Shown here piece by piece: positions 44,840 through 55,140 of a stretch of DNA of 64,000 nucleotides (the stretch's first letter is position 1; each line of letters starts with the position of its first letter). Under the pieces are notes generated by a model. The model saw nothing but the letters and a program-made list of their open reading frames with translations, ran no database searches and was not told where the DNA came from. This DNA is from Puccinia triticina (Eukaryota > Basidiomycota > Pucciniomycetes > Pucciniales > Pucciniaceae): assembly GCF_026914185.1 (NCBI RefSeq), contig NC_070565.1, positions 5,146,001-5,210,000 on the forward strand, in the 5' to 3' direction. The translations under genes were made by a program, and so were the position numbers.

Positions 44840-45211
44840 CATTCCTTGGAGCCAGTTTTTCAAACCCTAAATGGCAGCATCCAAATCAGCATCAGCCAAA
44901 TCCAAAGAGCAGAGCACAGATCCTTACCAGGTATTTCTGCAGACATGGCCCCTAAAATTAACCCGGTTGAGGAAGAAAAAACTTTTTATGTGTTGTGTTG
45001 TGAGGGATGGTAATTTTTAGATGTGATTTTTTATAAGTATCCCTCTGGTTATTTCAAGATAATAAAGTGTAAGGATGATAAAAGAAAGAATAACAAAGTG
45101 GTGGGATATGTGTCTATTGGCACTCAAACACAGTCCTTAAATAAAGGGGGGAAAACTGCCCACACCGGAGTGGAGGGGAGCCTTAGCGCTGCGCATACCG
45201 CAGTATCCGAG
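44840..45211. other. Plavaka right margin, no gene assigned
   Basis: Contains the 5' side of the Plavaka-like transposase and the transition into the outer element's gene B region. The exact terminus was not found; an A/T-rich stretch ends near 45,150 where GC-rich sequence begins. Confidence 0.4.
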
Positions 45212-45524
45212 TTCCCCCGACCGCATCGGAGATGTATCCCTCGCTCCTGATCCACCAAGTCCCCTCGACTCCCCCAGACACTCCCCTCCGTCGTGATCCA
45301 TCCCCAGACCCCAGCCGATACCTGCACCTCCACCGCCAATACAAACTGGCTCGACCCCGCTAGAACCTCCTGCCACGTTGACCGTCCTGGTCGATAACGG
45401 TGTCTCCGAGTAAGTCCCCCAAGTTTCCTTCCCCCGACCGCATTGGAGATGTATACCTCGCCCCTGATCCTTGACTCCCCCAGACACTCCCCTCCGTCGT
45501 GATCCATCCCCAGACCCCAGCCGA
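45212..45524 (+). repeat. Direct duplication upstream of gene B
   Basis: 45,212-45,319 and 45,429-45,524 share nearly the same sequence (CCCCCGACCGCATYGGAGATG ... CCCCAGACCCCAGCCGA). The second copy abuts gene B's ATG at 45,530, so the first may be a duplicated 5' untranslated region. Confidence 0.85.
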
Positions 45525-46439
45525 GACCTATGGAACACCCGCAAGTAGACAATCCTCGGCCCAACGCTGCCGGTAACTATCCTCGCCCCAACGCTAATGC
45601 CGCCGGTAACTATCCTCGCACCAACGCTAATGCCGCCGGTAACTATCCTCGCCCCGACGCTAATGCTCCCGGTAAATATCCTCGCCCCGACGCTAGCGGT
45701 AACTGGCCAATGCCAGGTGGAGATGGGTGGGACTTGTTACATGATGAACACCAACCGGCTCTCGCCGCTTGTGCACCGCTTCAGTCTAGCACACACCACG
45801 GGGCCCCAGGTGGATTGCCATTGCCTATGATGGCAAGCCAAGGGGGAATCCAAGGCCACCCAGCTAACAATCACACTACCGGTCAGACCGCAGGCCCCGG
45901 GGCGGCCTCAGGCGCATCATACCAACACTCCTTGGCGGCCGGGCCCCCAATGAATCCCACCAGTAAGCTACAGCTACATTTTCCTCTTTGCTCGGGGTAT
46001 AACACTGAATGGTACTCCCCCACACCAGGAAAAATCAGTAGTCACTAGATGACAACTGACATGACACCTGCTCCAGCTGGCTATCCAGCCTCTAGTGCAA
46101 TTTTCACGAGCTGATCCTCAGCTTTGTCCCAGGCACAGCTGCCTCCAGTCTTGGCACAGGACAAGCCACTGCTCAGCCTTTGCCTGAGCAAGAACGGGCA
46201 TTGATAAATGCACACCTGTCCTCCGGGGGCACGCCCACGACCACGCCCTTCGAACAGGGCGTGTGGGACCGCGCACCCTTTATCAAGGGCGTGCACGCCC
46301 CCACATAGGCGTGCACAAGCGTGCACCGTGCCTGCTCGCCGAGAGCCCCTCGGTGGGCAGGCGCAAGTACATATACCTGCTCGCCGAGAGCCCCTCGGCG
46401 GGTATGGTGTATGTATCCCTGCTCGCCGACAAGGATAAC

Positions 46440-46766
46440 TGTAAGCTCGTGACCGAGCTTCACTGATCTGAGCGTCTTGGGAGGTCTCAACGGGGCACGG
46501 TACAAGGTCAAACCTTTGGAGGGAAACACTTCTGGAACCTAACTAGGGATGCATTTCAACTAGTCCAGGGGAAGTGTCAGTACTTCCCTGCTATTTACAA
46601 TTTTAAAGATGAAGAAGAGGAAATGCTCACCTAGTCCAGGGGAAGTGTCAGTACTTCCCTGCTGGACTAGGAGGGCGCGGGTCGACGGGGTCTAAGAACT
46701 CGGTTCGAGGTGATTTGGTGACATCCTCGTGACTCCTTTGGTGAGGTCGCGGGGCGTGAGCTCACA
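46440..46766 (-). repeat. 3' LTR of gag-less gypsy, 327 bp
   Basis: Contains two copies of CTAGTCCAGGGGAAGTGTCA. The pol frame runs about 100 bp into it before its stop. Confidence 0.92.
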
Positions 46767-49700
46767 TCCTCCCCTCCTATAAGACTGGTGGAGGGGCTCA
46801 ACAGGGTGGGTAGTGGACTGGTAGGCGGGAGAGGTGGTTCGTTGTCGGGACTGGCTGAGGTGGTCGTGGGATTCTTTGGCGGGGTTTCAAGCGGTGACGG
46901 AGGTGAAGGTTGGCGTTCGACAAATTCTTTGACTTTTGAGATGTGGAAGACCGGGTGTCGTCGATCGCCCGGTGGCAGCTGTAATTCGATGTTTTGGCCA
47001 TGGTTGGAAACATTAATTATACGGTATGGTCCCTCGAACCGCGGCTTCAGCTTGTCCGTTCCCGGTTGGTGTCTGTCGCGCCAGTCGGCCGAGTTGAGCC
47101 ACGCCTTACATCCTTGTACGAGTGGCTCGCGGTCTTTGCGTCTTTTATTGTGGTGTGTTGCCTGTCTGATACGGCTAACCCACAGGGCGTCTTGGGCGTC
47201 GGCCCAGCTGCTCTCGCGCAATTTCAGCCAGTTGTCTAGAGCGGGGATTGGGTTGTCGTCTGGCGGTAAGGACGGAAAAAGACGTGGTCGTCGTCCGAAG
47301 ACGAGTGCGAATGGGCTCATACCCGTTGCCCCATTCGTCGCGCTGTTTATTGCGAACTCAACCGCAGGTATGGCTTCTAACCACTTGCTGTGTTTTTTGA
47401 TTGTTGTCGAGCGTAGGATTTGTCCGACCGTTTTGTTTGTGCGTTCGCTTCGACCGTCCGCCTGCGGGTGGAAAGATGAGGTCATGTGGAAGTTAATGTT
47501 CATCCTTGCCATCAGAGCCTTCCAGAACTTGGATGTCCAAGACTTGTCGCGGTCACTAATGATCGAACGCGGGGCACCGAAGGTGGCAGTCCAACCACTG
47601 AAGAACCGGGAGGCTACTTTCTCCGCTGAGTCCGTTTGTAGACAGGGGATGATTTTCGTGAATCCTGACAGGCGGCAGGTGACCGTCAGGATCATATCGT
47701 AATGGCTGGATTGTTTCAGCGGGCCTACGAAGTCGATGGCGAGGTCGGATAGTGGTTTTCTGGGAATCGGTGGGGTCAGCATTTTTCCTGTCGGTGCTGT
47801 AGTTGGTGCTTTCGTGCGTTGGCATACTTCGCACGAGGAGGTGAACTCTAGTACGTCTTTTGATAGTCGGGGCCAGAAAAAATCGGAGCGTAATTCATCC
47901 AGCGTTTTCTGGTGACCCAAGTGACCAAGGCGGTCGTGGGCTTCTTTGATCAACATTTGTCGTACATTCCCTATCGAGGGAATTATCAAACGACCTTCCA
48001 GGAAGAGCAGTCCATCCACGTCCACGCAGTCGTCTCGAAGCGGCAGGGCATTGCGTGCATCCACGCAGAACTTGTCGGTGTCATAGCCTTCGATGATTTT
48101 GGCGCGCAGGTCTGCCGAGAGGGCGGTTCCTCCCTCTGTCAATGCTGCTACGCGCGCCACTTCCGCTGACGAAGGTCCTTCCTTGACGTCGGCCTGATCT
48201 TTCCTTGATAGGGCGTCCGCTACAGTGTTATCTTCGCCTTTTATGTAATTGAAGTTTAGGTCAAAGTCCGCCAGAAATTCGGTCCATCGAGCTTGTCGGC
48301 GGCTGAGATTACGTTGTCGGGGAAGGTGTGTTAGCGAGTGATGGTCGGTCATGACGTTGACTTTCATTCCCAGAAGTAGCATTTTCCACTTTTGCAGTGC
48401 GTGTACGACCGCAAGCAATTCTTGCTCATGGACCGGGTAGTTTTGCTCGGCCGATGTCATTTGTCGGGATTCGTAAGCTATAGGCGAGGCCAGTTTCCAT
48501 TCGGCGCCTTGGAATAGCGCTGCTCCGAGGCCGGAACCACTTGCGTCCGTGAATAACCAGAGTGGATGTTCTGAGTCGAAATCGACGTTCTTCAGGGCGG
48601 GTAGGTTTGTCATGATGCGTTTGATGTTTTGAAAGGCTTTCTCTTCAGCCTCCCCCCAATTGAAGGACTCTTTGTCGATTTTTGAGCTTGTTAGAGGGGT
48701 GAGCGTGCCGACGTACTTTTCGAGGCCCCAAATGAACTTCTTCATCCATTGGACTGTCCCCAAGAAACGTTTCACACCCTTTGCGGAATGTGGAGACGGC
48801 CATTTCTGGATAGCTTCGACCTTGTCATTGTCCGGACGGATGCCTTCTTTCGAGATCCAGTGTCCCAAGAATTTGATCCTTCCTCGGAAGAGCTGGGTCT
48901 TCTTGGGGCTACAATACAGGTGCGCCTGCCTGAGGCGTTCGAGGACCGATCGCACATGTTGTTCGTGCTCTTGATGCGAGTTCGAGAAGACTACGATGTC
49001 GTCCAGATAGACAACGCAGACGTTGTTTATAAGATCGCCCAGTGCCTCTTCTAACCGGGCTTGGTGTGTCGCTGGTGCGTTCGTCAGTCCCATTGGCATC
49101 ACGACCCACTCCATTAACCCCCAAGGTGTCTTCACCGCTGTCAGAGGGATGTCCTCCTCTCGCATTCGCGTTTGAAAGAAGGCATTGGTTTGGTCGAGAA
49201 TGGAAAAGATTGTTCCCCCGGCGACCATGCGGACCAGCTCGTCTACATTGGGTAACGGTGAGCGATCACAAACCGTGAAACTGTTAAGCCGTCTATAATC
49301 GCACACCCACCTAGGCAGAGCTGTAGGGTCCTTTTTTGGAATGATCATGCTTGGCGAGGCGTACTGGCTGGTTGAGCGTTGTATTCGTCCGGCTTCGAGG
49401 TGCTGTTTGAGCAATGTCTGCCACGCCGCGAGGTGTTTCTTGGGATACGGGTACTGTTTTTCGTTCACTACTGCGTTTGGGTCAGTCAGAATGATTTTGT
49501 GTCGGGTTCTTGACGCTTCAGACTGGATCTGTGTTGGGAAGAAATTTTCCGGGAATTGTCCCGCCTCTTCCGTTTCGTCCGAGACCGCCGGAATGTCTAG
49601 GGGAAAAAGGTCTTTGAACTCGAGGAGAACCCGGCGTTCTGAAGACTCGCGGTCGGGTTCCTCCACTGCCGCGGTCACGTAGCTATTCTCTGACGTTCGG

Positions 49701-50209
49701 GGCGCGTTTCCATGAATCTTGATACCCAATGGTTCGTGTATCAGTGATGATCCGCGAATAGAAACTATGAGGTCGAAGTGAAATAGGAACGGTGTTCCCA
49801 GGATAGCGTCGTAGGATCCTAACACCGGGCCGATCCGAAATGAGACTGAGCGGAATTCGACCAGGGCGTCCTGGGTCGTTAGATCGCCAACGACGTATTC
49901 TTTCAATAATAGAGGTGTGGAAAGGGGTGTTTTCATTGCTAGGTGGACCCGTGTTGGCGTTGCGAGCGGTAATGAGGGTAGATTCGAGGCGTCTGCGGCC
50001 TCCCGAGAAATTAAATTGATTTCTGATCCCGTGTCAATTAGAATCCGGACGAGGGATTCCCTTAACTTCATCGTTAAGATCACGCGGGCCGGGGGTCGGG
50101 ATTGATTGGATTGCGATGAGATACCAGTGTGTGATGGTGCGAGGACGAGGGGCGAGGGTGCGTGGGCGAGGGGCGAGGGTGCGTTGGCGAGGGGCGAGGG
50201 TGCGGTCAT
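46667..50209 (-). CDS. pol: Protease-pol polyprotein of gag-less gypsy
   Basis: 1,180 residues without a stop. The N-terminus has three repeats of APSPLA. Retropepsin lies near residue 57 (LIDTGSEINLISREAA). RT has WVCDYRRLNSFTVCDRSPLP, MPMGLTNAPATHQARL and VVYLDDIVVFSNS near 403. RNase H starts near 554 (LFTDASGSGLGAALF). Integrase has HDRLGHLGHQKT ... CEVCQR, then LAIDFVGP, IISDRDKSW and PQADGRSERTNK. The C-terminus has the GPYRIINV and HPVFHISKVKEFV module, then a Pro/Ser-rich tail. This is a different gypsy lineage from the two large elements (YLDD rather than FIDD). The enzymes look intact, but no gag is encoded, so particle formation would need gag from another element. Confidence 0.92.
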   Translation of the reverse strand: MTAPSPLANAPSPLAHAPSPLVLAPSHTGISSQSNQSRPPARVILTMKLRESLVRILIDTGSEINLISREAADASNLPSLPLATPTRVHLAMKTPLSTPLLLKEYVVGDLTTQDALVEFRSVSFRIGPVLGSYDAILGTPFLFHFDLIVSIRGSSLIHEPLGIKIHGNAPRTSENSYVTAAVEEPDRESSERRVLLEFKDLFPLDIPAVSDETEEAGQFPENFFPTQIQSEASRTRHKIILTDPNAVVNEKQYPYPKKHLAAWQTLLKQHLEAGRIQRSTSQYASPSMIIPKKDPTALPRWVCDYRRLNSFTVCDRSPLPNVDELVRMVAGGTIFSILDQTNAFFQTRMREEDIPLTAVKTPWGLMEWVVMPMGLTNAPATHQARLEEALGDLINNVCVVYLDDIVVFSNSHQEHEQHVRSVLERLRQAHLYCSPKKTQLFRGRIKFLGHWISKEGIRPDNDKVEAIQKWPSPHSAKGVKRFLGTVQWMKKFIWGLEKYVGTLTPLTSSKIDKESFNWGEAEEKAFQNIKRIMTNLPALKNVDFDSEHPLWLFTDASGSGLGAALFQGAEWKLASPIAYESRQMTSAEQNYPVHEQELLAVVHALQKWKMLLLGMKVNVMTDHHSLTHLPRQRNLSRRQARWTEFLADFDLNFNYIKGEDNTVADALSRKDQADVKEGPSSAEVARVAALTEGGTALSADLRAKIIEGYDTDKFCVDARNALPLRDDCVDVDGLLFLEGRLIIPSIGNVRQMLIKEAHDRLGHLGHQKTLDELRSDFFWPRLSKDVLEFTSSCEVCQRTKAPTTAPTGKMLTPPIPRKPLSDLAIDFVGPLKQSSHYDMILTVTCRLSGFTKIIPCLQTDSAEKVASRFFSGWTATFGAPRSIISDRDKSWTSKFWKALMARMNINFHMTSSFHPQADGRSERTNKTVGQILRSTTIKKHSKWLEAIPAVEFAINSATNGATGMSPFALVFGRRPRLFPSLPPDDNPIPALDNWLKLRESSWADAQDALWVSRIRQATHHNKRRKDREPLVQGCKAWLNSADWRDRHQPGTDKLKPRFEGPYRIINVSNHGQNIELQLPPGDRRHPVFHISKVKEFVERQPSPPSPLETPPKNPTTTSASPDNEPPLPPTSPLPTLLSPSTSLIGGEDVSSRPATSPKESRGCHQITSNRVLRPRRPAPS

Positions 50210-50248
50210 CTTGCGATGCCGTCGAAGTCAGGTTCAAGAAAAAAAAAG

Positions 50249-50575
50249 TGTAAGCTCGTGACCGAGCTTCACTGATCTGAGCGTCTTGGGAGGTCTCAAC
50301 GGGGCACGGTACAAGGTCAAACCTTTGGAGGGAAACACTTCTGGAACCTAACTAGGGATGCATTTCAACTAGTCCAGGGGAAGTGTCAGTACTTCCCTGC
50401 TATTTACAATTTTAAAGATGAAGAAGAGGAAATGCTCACCTAGTCCAGGGGAAGTGTCAGTACTTCCCTGCTGGACTAGGAGGGCGCGGGTCGACGGGGT
50501 CTAAGAACTCGGTTCGAGGTGATTTGGTGACATCCTCGTGACTCCTTTGGTGAGGTCGCGGGGCGTGAGCTCACA
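50249..50575 (-). repeat. 5' LTR of gag-less gypsy, 327 bp
   Basis: Matches the 3' LTR throughout by eye. Followed by a T-rich stretch with no obvious TGG-type primer-binding site. Confidence 0.92.
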
Positions 50576-50580
50576 ATAAC

Positions 50581-51605
50581 TCTCGGCGAGCAGGTATACA
50601 AACACCTGCCCGCCGAGCCTGCTCACGGAGAGCCCCTCGGCGGGCAGGTGCATCTATACCTGCTCGCCGAGAGAAATCCTCGGCGAGCAGGCATACAGAT
50701 CCCACCTCGCCGAGAGCCTCTCGGCGAGCAGGTATACATATACCTGCCCACCAAGCCTGCTCACCAAGAGCCCCTCGGCGGGCAGGTGCATTTATACCTG
50801 CTCGCCAAGAGAAATCCTCGGCGAGCAGGCATACATATCCCACCTCGCCAAGAGCCTCTCGGCGAGCAGGTATAGTTGAACCTGCCCGCCGAGGGGCTCT
50901 TGGCGAGAAGGTATACTTGAACCTGCCCGCCGAGGGGCTCTTGGCGAGCAGGCTCGGCGGGCAGGTGTTTGTATACCTGCTCGCCGAGAGTTATCCTTCT
51001 CGGCGAGCAGGCAAGGCTCCCGGCGAGCGGGGATATGTATGCCTGCTCGCCGAGAGGTGTATGCCTGCTCGCCGAGGATTTCTCTCGGCGAGCAGGTATA
51101 CATGCACCTGCCCGCCGAGCCTGCTCACCAAGAGCCTCTCCGCGGGCAGGTGCAAGTATACCTGCTCGCCGAGAGGCTCTTGGCGAGGTGGGATATGTAT
51201 GCCTGCTCGCCGAGGATTTCTCTCGGCGAGCAGGTATAAATGCACCTGCCCGCCGAGGGGCTCTCGGTGAGCAGGCTCGGTGGGCAGGTGTATGTATACC
51301 TGCTCGCCGAGAGGCTCTCGGCGAGGTGGGATCTGTATGCCTGCTCGCCGAGGATTTCTCTGCGCGAGCAGGTATACATGCACCTGCCCGCCGAGGGGCT
51401 CTCGGTGAGCAGGCTCGGCGGGTAGGTGTTTGTATACCTGCTCGCCGAGATTTATCCTTCTCGGCGAGCAGGCAAGGCTCTCGGCGAGCAGGTGCATGTA
51501 TACCTGCTCTCCGAGAGGCTCTCGGCGAGGTGGTATCTGTAACTGCCCGCCGAGGGGCTCTCGGCGAGCAGGTATACTTGCATCTGCCCGCCGAGGAGCT
51601 CCCGA
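50581..51605. repeat. Palindromic CTCGGCGAGCAGG array
   Basis: Over 1 kb of tandem modules in alternating orientation. Each combines CTCGGCGAGCAGG or its complement, a spacer such as TATACATGCAC, and CTGCCCGCCGAGG. Long open frames in several registers on both strands are by-products of the repeat. Flanking copies at 46,330-46,439 belong to the same array, split by the gypsy insertion. Confidence 0.9.
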
Positions 51606-53887
51606 CGAGCCATGGTGCACGCCCGTGAACGCCCATGTGGGGGCGTGCACGCCCTCGCACGCCCATACAGGGGTGTGCATGCCCTTTCGCCCTTTATCAA
51701 GGGTGTGCGGTCCCACACGCCCTTTTCAAAGGGCGTGGGCGAGGGCTTGCCTCCGGGGGACGGGTGTGTGTCTATCAACACCCGTTCTTGCTCAGGCAAA
51801 GGCTGAGCAGTGGCTTGTCCTGTGCCAAGACTGAGGGGCAGCTGGGCCTGGGCCAAGGCTGAGCAGCAGCTTTGCCTGGGACAAAGCTGAGGAGCAGCTT
51901 GTGAAAATTGCAAGCTAGAGGCTTCAGCTGTGCCAAAATGGGCACTGAGCTGTGTGCCAGCCAGCCCTGAACTAGCAGATGGAGTAGCTTTGGAGCTGAA
52001 ACCAGAGCTGTGTTATGTCAGTTGTCATCAACTGACTACTTTTTTTTCCTGGTGCCAGCGCCCACCCACTCATACCACGGCCGGCAAGGCGCGAGCGACC
52101 CCGGTGGACCTGGACCGATCCGGCATACCCCAACTAACCCAAGCCCAAGCCCGTACCGCTATAGCCGCCATGAGCCTCTGGCCCAACATGAGCGGCCCTC
52201 GGCGTCACCTGAACAAAGCCGCAGACCGACCCAGATGGCTTCCGGGCCCCTTCCACCGACTGGCGGTGCAGGCATGAGCAGCCCACCTGCATCGGAGCGG
52301 CCCCTTTCCGCCGCGACGAGCTGGAACTCAAGCCGCTCAGAAAACTTGTTGGCTTTGGTACGTCCCGATACTCTCACATTCATCAGAGACAACATTGGCA
52401 CGCTTCGTGCCAACATTGCCAACACCGAGGAGTTTATCAGGGTTGCCGCGCCAGTATTTAACGTAAGTCAATAGACAGTCCACCCCCCCCTTACCATAAT
52501 TCCTCCCCAGGTGACTGACCTGTCTCTCACCGCGGGACATTATGCCCCCCCCCCCCGATCACAAACTAAATAGATACCCGAGCACAAGAGATGGCCAGCA
52601 GCCATGGTCATGATTCTCGTGGGGCTTGAGGACATCCAATCTGGTATGGTCACGAAGCTGGTGAGCGAGTTGAAATCCTGCACCGAGGAAGCGAGTCGAC
52701 CGGCAACCACAACCCTACTGGCTCCCAAATCAGAAGTGGTGGGCACCCTCAAGAACTTCGTGCACACCAATCTTTGTATTGTGTTACTTGATGGCTCTCT
52801 CGACGCTTATGGCCGCCTCCGTGGACGACGTATCAACGGAGCTGTCACACCTTTCACGGCCATGAAGGTGGGTCAATTGAATTTCTGCCCTTGTAAGCCT
52901 GGACCCGCAGCTGATCAAAAGTGTTTGCTTGCTTGCGATCAAGCAGGTCCTCATTGGCGAGCAGGACTTGGCATTCCTCTCCCAATTTCCCGCCAATTGG
53001 CAAGACAATGACGTGTGGAACTCGCAATTCAACACCCTTATCACCAATGACCTGAAGGCCGAGAAGCACAAACTGGTTGGTCTCATTTCATCCAACCTCC
53101 CAACCACGGGCAAACCACCACCTCCGGTCCCTGACCTATTTGACCTCGTCGAGAGTGTGTTCTTGGGAATGCTGCCGCGCTACAAGGATGCCTGCCCCAA
53201 GAAGATCAATGCGGAGGTGAAGGCGCCGGCCAAGGCTCGACTGGCCTACATGCGAATGGTTTTCAACCTCAACCGTATTGCACGTGACAAAGGCAGCAAG
53301 GTGACCTTCTGGCATCAACTGGACAACGACCTCTACACGCGGATTGGTAAGCCGCGCCTGTACCACTTTGCATTTGCTCGGCTGATCCTGAAGAAGGATT
53401 GAGCCCTGTGGAACAAAACCAGAACGGTTAACGATGTCGACCCCACTGACTTTGCGTTGCCAACCGAGGAAGAAATCGAGGCTGAATGTGAGAATCAACG
53501 GGCTCGGCGCCAAGGTCAAGATCCAGCATTGCCTCCCCCTGAAGATACATTGGACCTTGAGGACATGTAGCCCGGCCCGGATTCCTCATACTTGCTCTCT
53601 CTTCTCTCTATCTCGTCGTCTATCCTATCCGTCGTCTATCCTATCTACAACTTTGATTGCCTGTAACGTCGTCTATCTATCTTGTTGTCTATGCTATCTA
53701 TCTCTTTGATCACCGTTTTAGGTCTGTCTATGTTGTCGTGTATATCGGCAATGGTTCTAGCTCCATCTCACATCTTGTCTATCTCAGTTTCTTATTGTTA
53801 TATTACTACGACGGCGCAATACAACATATGATGAATGTCTATTCTACTCTACAACTGGTTGATCGGAGTAATACAGAATTGGCGGCC

Positions 53888-54307
53888 GGGAACGTCCGGC
53901 AAAACGTTTTGCAGGGTGAAGCCGAACAGTTTTGAGAGCACCCGGCAATTACAATAACGTTTTCCGTAACGTTCTCGGAAACTGCAACGGTTTTCCATAA
54001 CGTTCGCCGTTTCCAAAAACGTTGTCAATTGAGTTGCGTGGTTATCCAAACGTTTCCCTCAACCTTCCTCGTTGGTGGAAACGTTGGAGGTGTTCTTATA
54101 AACGTTTGAGCTAACTCATAAAGTTGGGGGAACCACATCCCAACTTTATTAGTTTCAATTCCGTTTGGGTGACGGTTCCTCAACTTTTGTTCAAATATCT
54201 CCCCAATCTTCTCAAAGTGGTTGCCGTGGGGGCTTCGCCCCGGCGTATCGTACCAATTGTATTGCGAACGTTTTGGAAACCATACCACAACCACGTCAAA
54301 ACGTTCG
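53888..54307. repeat. Right AACGTT array
   Basis: About 10 AACGTT copies over 420 bp, downstream of gene B and directly inside the right terminal repeat. It has the same core as the left array but sparser. Confidence 0.88.
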
Positions 54308-54324
54308 CTTGCAGCCGTGGTGTA

Positions 54325-55104
54325 CTCCTAGCTTAATCGGGCGGAGGGTCCGGGGGACCCCGCCCGGAGGGCTCTCCGCAGGAGAGGCTTATGAGTTATG
54401 TCTTGATTTAAGCAGGAGCAGAAAGGATCTGCTACACTAAAAATCCCAACCAATATAGAAAAACTGAATACACAGAGCTGTAGGTTCTGTTCTTGCAAGG
54501 AATTTGAGCCACTTATCTATCTTGTAGCCAGAAAAACAACTCCTGGAGTCCCAAACAAGTGGAGCCTCATTTGGAAGACTTGTGCATTTTTGATCTTTTG
54601 AAAAGGTCAACAGATTGAGATAGAAAAAATAATGCACAAGTCCCTCCCTGCGGGAGGGGCGGCTTCGCCGCCAGCCACAGCGCTCCCACCAGGGGGGACT
54701 TGTGTTAAGTTAGGTATACTCCGTGGCCGCGTGTGAGCAAGTTGCGATCAAGGTGGGACTGGTTGAGATGGGTTTACAGGTCAGAATATCTGGCAAGATA
54801 ATAAGCAGATGATAATTGGGCGGCAAAATGCGCCCGGAAGTCAGATAGGTCAAGGAGAACTGGCTTTGAAATGACAGGTTCCGGTCTGTTTGAGTCGCAC
54901 GTTTGAGCATCAAACTCACCCACTAGTTTGAGCACCAAACTCACGCTATGAGTGCCCAAAAATGCAATATGGTTCATATATATGGATGGGTTTTCTCGAT
55001 ACAATTTGGCATGGATAAATCCCCTGGCGATAGCTTCCTCAAGCAACGAATCTTGGAATAAACGGACGTGACGGTCAATAAAAGAGACCCGGAGCAAAAA
55101 ATAT
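54325..55104. other. Intergenic, no gene seen
   Basis: Sequence between the outer element and the tRNA. It has two GC-rich potential hairpins, GGTCCGGGGGACC near 54,350 and GGGAGGGGCGGCTTCGCCGCC near 54,650. No coding signal is supported. Confidence 0.4.

Positions 55105-55140
<36 letters not shown>

Larger units (their letters stand above)
28830..45150 (-). mobile_element. Plavaka-type CACTA transposon, split by gypsy
   Basis: Minus-strand transposase coding sequence at 44,834-44,244 continues at 32,295 down to 29,178, on both sides of a 12-kb gypsy insertion with a CCGG duplication. Its limits are approximate, since terminal repeats were not identified with confidence. It separates gene A from gene B of the outer element. 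Confidence 0.7.
46440..50575 (-). mobile_element. Gag-less Ty3/gypsy retrotransposon
   Basis: Two 327-bp LTRs (46,440-46,766, 50,249-50,575), TG...CA on the minus strand, flanked by a perfect 5-bp duplication ATAAC (46,435-46,439, 50,576-50,580). Only 39 bp separate the 5' LTR from a protease-pol frame, so there is no gag. A purine tract AGGAGGGGAGGA precedes the 3' LTR. It inserted into the palindromic array of the CACTA-like element. Confidence 0.93.
46023..52054. mobile_element. CACTA-like element with long inverted ends (nested gypsy)
   Basis: The left end CACCAGGAAAAATCAGTAGT matches the inverted right end with small gaps. CCA flanks both sides (46,020-46,022, 52,055-52,057). Similarity between the ends continues about 300 bp inward (AACTGACAT, TTGCCTGAGCAAGAACGGG, GGGCGTGNGGGACCG blocks). 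The interior is a palindromic array (46,330-46,439 and 50,576-51,605) that holds a 4.1-kb gypsy element. No transposase is present, so it is non-autonomous. The 3-bp duplication and CAC ends fit the CACTA/EnSpm superfamily. Confidence 0.75.
45530..53570 (+). pseudogene. Gene B of outer element, unknown protein
   Basis: Exons 45,530-45,962, 52,059-52,462, 52,574-52,867 and 52,947-53,570 join in frame to 585 codons with one internal TGA at 53,400-53,402. The N-terminus has five imperfect repeats of about 11 residues based on NANAAGNYPRP, then a Gln/Gly/Pro-rich region. The rest is ordered: VRPDTLTFIRDNIGTLRANI, KRWPAAMVMILVGLED, a Thr/Ser-rich linker, LLDGSLDAYGRLRGRRINGA, DLAFLSQFPANWQDNDVW, RLAYMRMVFNLNRIARDKG and KVTFWHQLDNDLYTRIG. 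The tail is acidic. No family is recognised. The first intron contains a 6-kb CACTA-like element; its donor and acceptor survive. The TGA could be read as a decayed CGA. It lies opposite gene A within the AACGTT element, and the two may act together. Confidence 0.6.
27237..54322. mobile_element. Outer composite element with AACGTT subterminal arrays
   Basis: The ends carry CACCACGGCTGCAAG and its inverted copy, each flanked by TA (27,235-27,236, 54,323-54,324). Including the TA, the match is 17 bp and perfect. Just inside each end is a dense array of AACGTT motifs (about 16 left, about 10 right). CAC-type ends plus subterminal motif arrays resemble the CACTA/EnSpm layout, but no transposase of that kind is encoded outside the nested insertions. 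Its own cargo is genes A (27,823-28,531) and B (45,530-53,570). Removing a Plavaka-like element and a second CACTA-like element would leave roughly 5 kb. A 2-bp TA duplication is short, so superfamily assignment is open. Confidence 0.6.

Noticed and set aside
46788..47702. 304-codon plus-strand frame opposite the gag-less pol
   Set aside because: It is a mirror of the integrase coding strand, with no promoter or conserved motif.
50571..51834. Long open frames of 200-300 codons on both strands over the palindromic array
   Set aside because: They arise from a GC-rich tandem repeat with no stop in its unit and translate to the same short words in every frame.
54337..54400. GC-rich hairpin as a bacterial-type terminator
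   Set aside because: The context is eukaryotic, with no transcript ending there and no T-run.
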